From Bacteroidota bacterium (GTDB taxonomy: Bacteria > Bacteroidota > Bacteroidia > Bacteroidales > PXBB01), in the NCBI GenBank assembly GCA_022708385.1, contig JAKIYU010000079.1, positions 1 to 9,700 of the forward strand: DNA of 9,700 bases. The letters run 5' to 3'. The position numbers were made by a program, and so were the translations under genes. A model generated the notes under the pieces. The model was not told the DNA's origin. It did no database searches and saw only the letters and a program-made list of their open reading frames with translations. Below, piece after piece: positions 7,200 through 9,700 of the stretch (its first letter is position 1; every line of letters begins with the position of its first letter).

Positions 7200-9633
7200 T
7201 GCTATCAATAATATTTTTTAATTTTTGTATAAATGTCGCTTTTTTCTTTTTTTCGCCTTCTTCTTCATAATAGCCGTATCCATACCCATAGCCATAGCCG
7301 TATCCATATCCATAGCCATAGCCATAAGAACTGTCGTAGGAATAATTCTGCAAACCATATTTCGAATAAGCATAATCTACTGCATTCAGGATGACTGAAA
7401 GATTTTTAATATTACTTCCTTCGAAAAGTTTTTCGATGTTTTGAATGAACTGACGTTTTGAATATTTGGCTTTAAATATATAAATGGGGTAATCGGCAAG
7501 CTGAATACTGCGCATACCATCTATCACAATGCCTATGGGGGGGTTGTCAATAATTATATAATCATACTTTTGTTTAAGATATTGAATGAGTTCAATCATT
7601 TTCTCGGTTTGGATGAGCTCGGAAGGATTGGGGGGAATGGGGCCTGCTGAAATAAAATCGAGATTATCTATGTGGCTGTTAAAAATGCAATCATCAATGT
7701 TTGAAATACCTGAGAGGATTGTGCTGATGCCTTTTTTATTTTCCACACCAAATCCCAGGTGAATCTTGGGTTTTCTTAAGTCCATATCTATTACCACAAC
7801 TTTTTTGTAAGAAAAGGCTATAATACATGCCAGATTAAATGCAATAAATGTTTTGCCTTCACCTGATATGGTTGATGTAATGGATATTATTTTAGATCCT
7901 GGTTCATCTTTAATAAATTGTAAATTGGTGCGTACAGCCCTTAAGGACTCAGCTACAAGGGATTTGGGTTTAGAGTCAACAATAATATGGTTGATGGGAA
8001 TAATACTGTTGTATTTGGGTATAACGCCCAGAATTGGAATATTTGTGTATTTGGCAATATCTTTTGCAGAAATGATTTCGTTGGATAAAAGGTATCTGAT
8101 AGCGATGAGCGCTAATGATAAAATTAAAGAGAATATGAGAGAAAAAATATAAATTTTTGATTTAATCGGATATACTGGCTTCTCAGGTATAGCGGCATTT
8201 TCGAGAATAATGTTCTGCGAAATAAATCCGGCGCGGTCAATGGTATATTGCGCTTTTTTGTTCAGCAACTCATTATATAAAGCTTCGTTGGCTTCATAAA
8301 CCTTCTGCAAAATGGAAAGCTCGCCTACATTTTGCTCATCAATGCTGGGGTAAATTGTTTTATTATAACTGGCTAATTGTTTTTCGAGCTCTTTTTTCTT
8401 GTTTATAATATTATCTAGAGCTATTTTGATACTTTCTGCAAAAAGCTTTTTCTGAATATCAAGTTTATAGTTAATTTGTTTTATTTGAGAGTTGTAAGCG
8501 GTTACGTTGTAAAGCAATTCTTCTTTTTGCATGAGGAGGTTTTGAATAGCCTGTAAATTACCGCTCACTGAACTTTGAAATTGACTTCCCGCTACAAGTG
8601 CATAAAGCTCATATACATCTAAGTCTTTACTTTGATTAACAAATTCTTCAACCCGTTTAAGCTTGGCAATTTCAATTTCGAGCTTTAAAATTTCACTATT
8701 GAATTCTTTAATAATTGAATACACTTCAGGTAAGGGCTGAAAAATTAAATCAATTTTATTTTCTTTTTTAAATTCCTGAATATCGTTCTTTGTTTCAAAA
8801 AGCTTTTGGTTAAAAATCTCTAGCTGTTCATCAATGAACTTCAATATTTTGTCGGTACTCATAGCCTGTTTTTCGACATCGTAAAGGTTAAACTCCGAAA
8901 TTATTGTGTCGACGATATCGGCCGCTTTAACGGGATTCCTGTCGGAATACATAACCATTATTGACTGCGAGTTTTCATTGACAACGAAAACACTGAGATT
9001 GGGAATATAAGAGCTAAGAATATCAGATGGTTTTTTTAAAACGAAAAAGTAATCATCCTTATCTATGAAAGAAATGTTTTTGAAATACCCCGGGTCTTTC
9101 AGGGTAACAAACATATCGAAATACTCTGTTTTTAAGGTATCCAGTATTGAAAATTCATATTGATTACTTTTCTTTTCTGCTTCAAAATCAATATGGATGT
9201 TGCTGTTTGAAAGGAAAGATATGTTGATGGGAACATTATATATAACAGGCTTTTTTACAACGTAATGGACATTATAATGATTGCTCCTGTACATTTCTGT
9301 ATTCAGAAAACGTCCTTTCTTATAGTAAGCAATATCAAGAGGCAATTTGGAAAATACACGCGAAAGAAACATGGAAGAATTAAGAAGCTCTACCTTTTTT
9401 GCAAGGTCAACCTGGGTTTTTTTACCAAAAACCTGACGCACCTCTTCTTCGGTATAAATCTGAATGGTACCACTGGTTTCATATTTGGGATAGGTATATC
9501 TCAAATATAAAAAAGCAAGGGTAAAAAAAAATGCGAAAATAATCAGTACGTAGGGAATATTCTTCTTTACAATAGATAAAAGCAATTTCAAATCAAATTC
9601 ATCATTCAGATATGAAATTTTAATGTTTGCCAT
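7189..9633 (-). CDS. Wzc-type polysaccharide co-polymerase and BY-kinase
   Basis: This is an inner-membrane chain-length regulator fused to a bacterial tyrosine kinase, controlling polymerisation and export of capsule or exopolysaccharide with a Wza-type channel. Residues 27-45 and about 492-512 are membrane segments. Between them is a periplasmic Wzz domain with a coiled-coil-rich middle (about 255-465) and a Pro-rich PEKPVYP (483-489) before the second segment. The kinase has ESLRAVR (562-568, the EX2RX2R oligomerisation motif), Walker A SGEGKT (590-595), Walker A' VIDMDLRKP (614-622) and Walker B IIIDNPP (693-699), with Asn where DTPP is common. The tail has 16 Tyr in residues 754-789, including nine Tyr-Gly units, the expected autophosphorylation cluster, then a Glu/Lys-rich end. 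At 814 residues it is longer than E. coli Wzc (about 720), with the extra length mainly periplasmic. It is visibly AT-richer than uvrA: 14 of 60 G/C in 8701-8760 against 28 of 60 in 4141-4200, by hand count. Confidence 0.95.
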   Translation of the reverse strand: MANIKISYLNDEFDLKLLLSIVKKNIPYVLIIFAFFFTLAFLYLRYTYPKYETSGTIQIYTEEEVRQVFGKKTQVDLAKKVELLNSSMFLSRVFSKLPLDIAYYKKGRFLNTEMYRSNHYNVHYVVKKPVIYNVPINISFLSNSNIHIDFEAEKKSNQYEFSILDTLKTEYFDMFVTLKDPGYFKNISFIDKDDYFFVLKKPSDILSSYIPNLSVFVVNENSQSIMVMYSDRNPVKAADIVDTIISEFNLYDVEKQAMSTDKILKFIDEQLEIFNQKLFETKNDIQEFKKENKIDLIFQPLPEVYSIIKEFNSEILKLEIEIAKLKRVEEFVNQSKDLDVYELYALVAGSQFQSSVSGNLQAIQNLLMQKEELLYNVTAYNSQIKQINYKLDIQKKLFAESIKIALDNIINKKKELEKQLASYNKTIYPSIDEQNVGELSILQKVYEANEALYNELLNKKAQYTIDRAGFISQNIILENAAIPEKPVYPIKSKIYIFSLIFSLILSLALIAIRYLLSNEIISAKDIAKYTNIPILGVIPKYNSIIPINHIIVDSKPKSLVAESLRAVRTNLQFIKDEPGSKIISITSTISGEGKTFIAFNLACIIAFSYKKVVVIDMDLRKPKIHLGFGVENKKGISTILSGISNIDDCIFNSHIDNLDFISAGPIPPNPSELIQTEKMIELIQYLKQKYDYIIIDNPPIGIVIDGMRSIQLADYPIYIFKAKYSKRQFIQNIEKLFEGSNIKNLSVILNAVDYAYSKYGLQNYSYDSSYGYGYGYGYGYGYGYGYGYYEEEGEKKKKATFIQKLKNIIDSNDV
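7267..7326 (-). repeat. Hexamer tandem repeat encoding (Tyr-Gly)9-Tyr-Tyr in the kinase tail
   Basis: Nine six-base units TAY-GGN are followed by TAT TAT. Units vary synonymously (TATGGC, TATGGA, TATGGG, TACGGC), so the repeat is not a fresh pure microsatellite, but adjacent identical pairs exist (7315-7326 and 7303-7314). Gain or loss of a unit would change tail length by two residues without breaking the frame. Confidence 0.95.
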
Positions 9634-9640
9634 CAGACTT

Positions 9641-9700
9641 TTATTTTAGTAAAGTAATGATAAGTACAGCGGTCGAAAAGAGAGAAATGTAAGGCGCAAG
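9641..9700 (-). CDS. C-terminal end of a probable Wza-type polysaccharide export protein (5' part outside window)
   Basis: One minus-strand frame from the right edge encodes 19 residues ending in TAA (9641-9643), seven bases before the kinase ATG. The residues (about APYISLFSTAVLITITLLK) form a hydrophobic helix like the C-terminal membrane segment of Bacteroidota export proteins that normally precede a Wzc gene. The other two frames are also open over most of this short stretch; one ends in TGA overlapping the kinase ATG. The frame choice therefore rests on hydrophobicity and gene order, not on recognised motifs. Confidence 0.42.
   Translation of the reverse strand, partial: LAPYISLFSTAVLIITLLK

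Noticed and set aside
7200..7208. TTG at 7206-7208 as the rfbC start, adding three residues
   Set aside because: An ATG three codons later fits the usual family N-terminus and a more common start codon.
7267..7326. CRISPR-like or non-coding short tandem repeat
   Set aside because: The units are contiguous with no spacers and are in frame with the kinase gene, coding Tyr-Gly.
7853..8152. 99-codon plus-strand open frame
   Set aside because: It is antisense to the kinase second membrane segment and the start of the kinase domain, where the minus-strand frame carries the EX2RX2R and Walker A motifs. It looks like a shadow.
5510..9700. A wholly new defence or biosynthetic system in the polysaccharide region
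   Set aside because: Every gene with readable motifs fits a known glycan assembly role. The unusual aspects are possible variation mechanisms, not unknown protein families.

Overview
The window looks like a piece of a Bacteroidota chromosome. Pointers to this are the AT-rich intergenic DNA, candidate promoters of the TTG...TAnnTTTG type, no clear Shine-Dalgarno sites, an outer-membrane barrel protein with thrombospondin type 3 repeats, and a Wzc-type kinase with a (Tyr-Gly)n tail. I cannot place it below phylum level. All supported genes lie on the minus strand, so transcription runs from the right edge to the left edge. No gap over 300 bases lacks a gene.

The right part (about 5510-9700) is a surface-polysaccharide region. 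In transcription order it holds the last 19 codons of a probable Wza-type export protein, a Wzc-type chain-length/tyrosine kinase protein, the dTDP-4-dehydrorhamnose 3,5-epimerase RfbC (RmlC), and a MraY/WecA-family enzyme that would load the first sugar phosphate onto undecaprenyl phosphate. The genes are tightly packed: 7 bases separate the first two and 11 bases are shared by the next pair. A 64-base AT-rich gap precedes the WecA-like gene, whose stop codon shares a base with the start codon of a MltD-like lytic transglycosylase (4578-5510). Together they suggest making a rhamnose- or deoxysugar-containing glycan on a lipid carrier, controlling its length and exporting it, with a peptidoglycan-cutting enzyme coupled to the start of glycan synthesis.

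The left part is more general. A gap with a weak terminator-like hairpin and a good -7 box leads into uvrA (nucleotide excision repair). A 194-base gap then holds overlapping inverted repeats, a T-run and a well-formed Bacteroidota promoter. It leads into an outer-membrane barrel protein with a calcium-type TSP3 stretch and the start of what looks like a SPOR domain, cut by the left edge.

The most interesting signals are in the polysaccharide genes. There is a run of nine C (coding strand) in the WecA-like gene, where a slip of one base either way gives an early stop. A run of ten T lies in the spacer of a weak promoter just upstream. A hexamer repeat encodes nine Tyr-Gly units in the kinase tail. 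Together these make a testable case for phase-variable or tunable glycan production. I found no CRISPR array, tRNA, rRNA, insertion sequence or wholly new multi-gene system.
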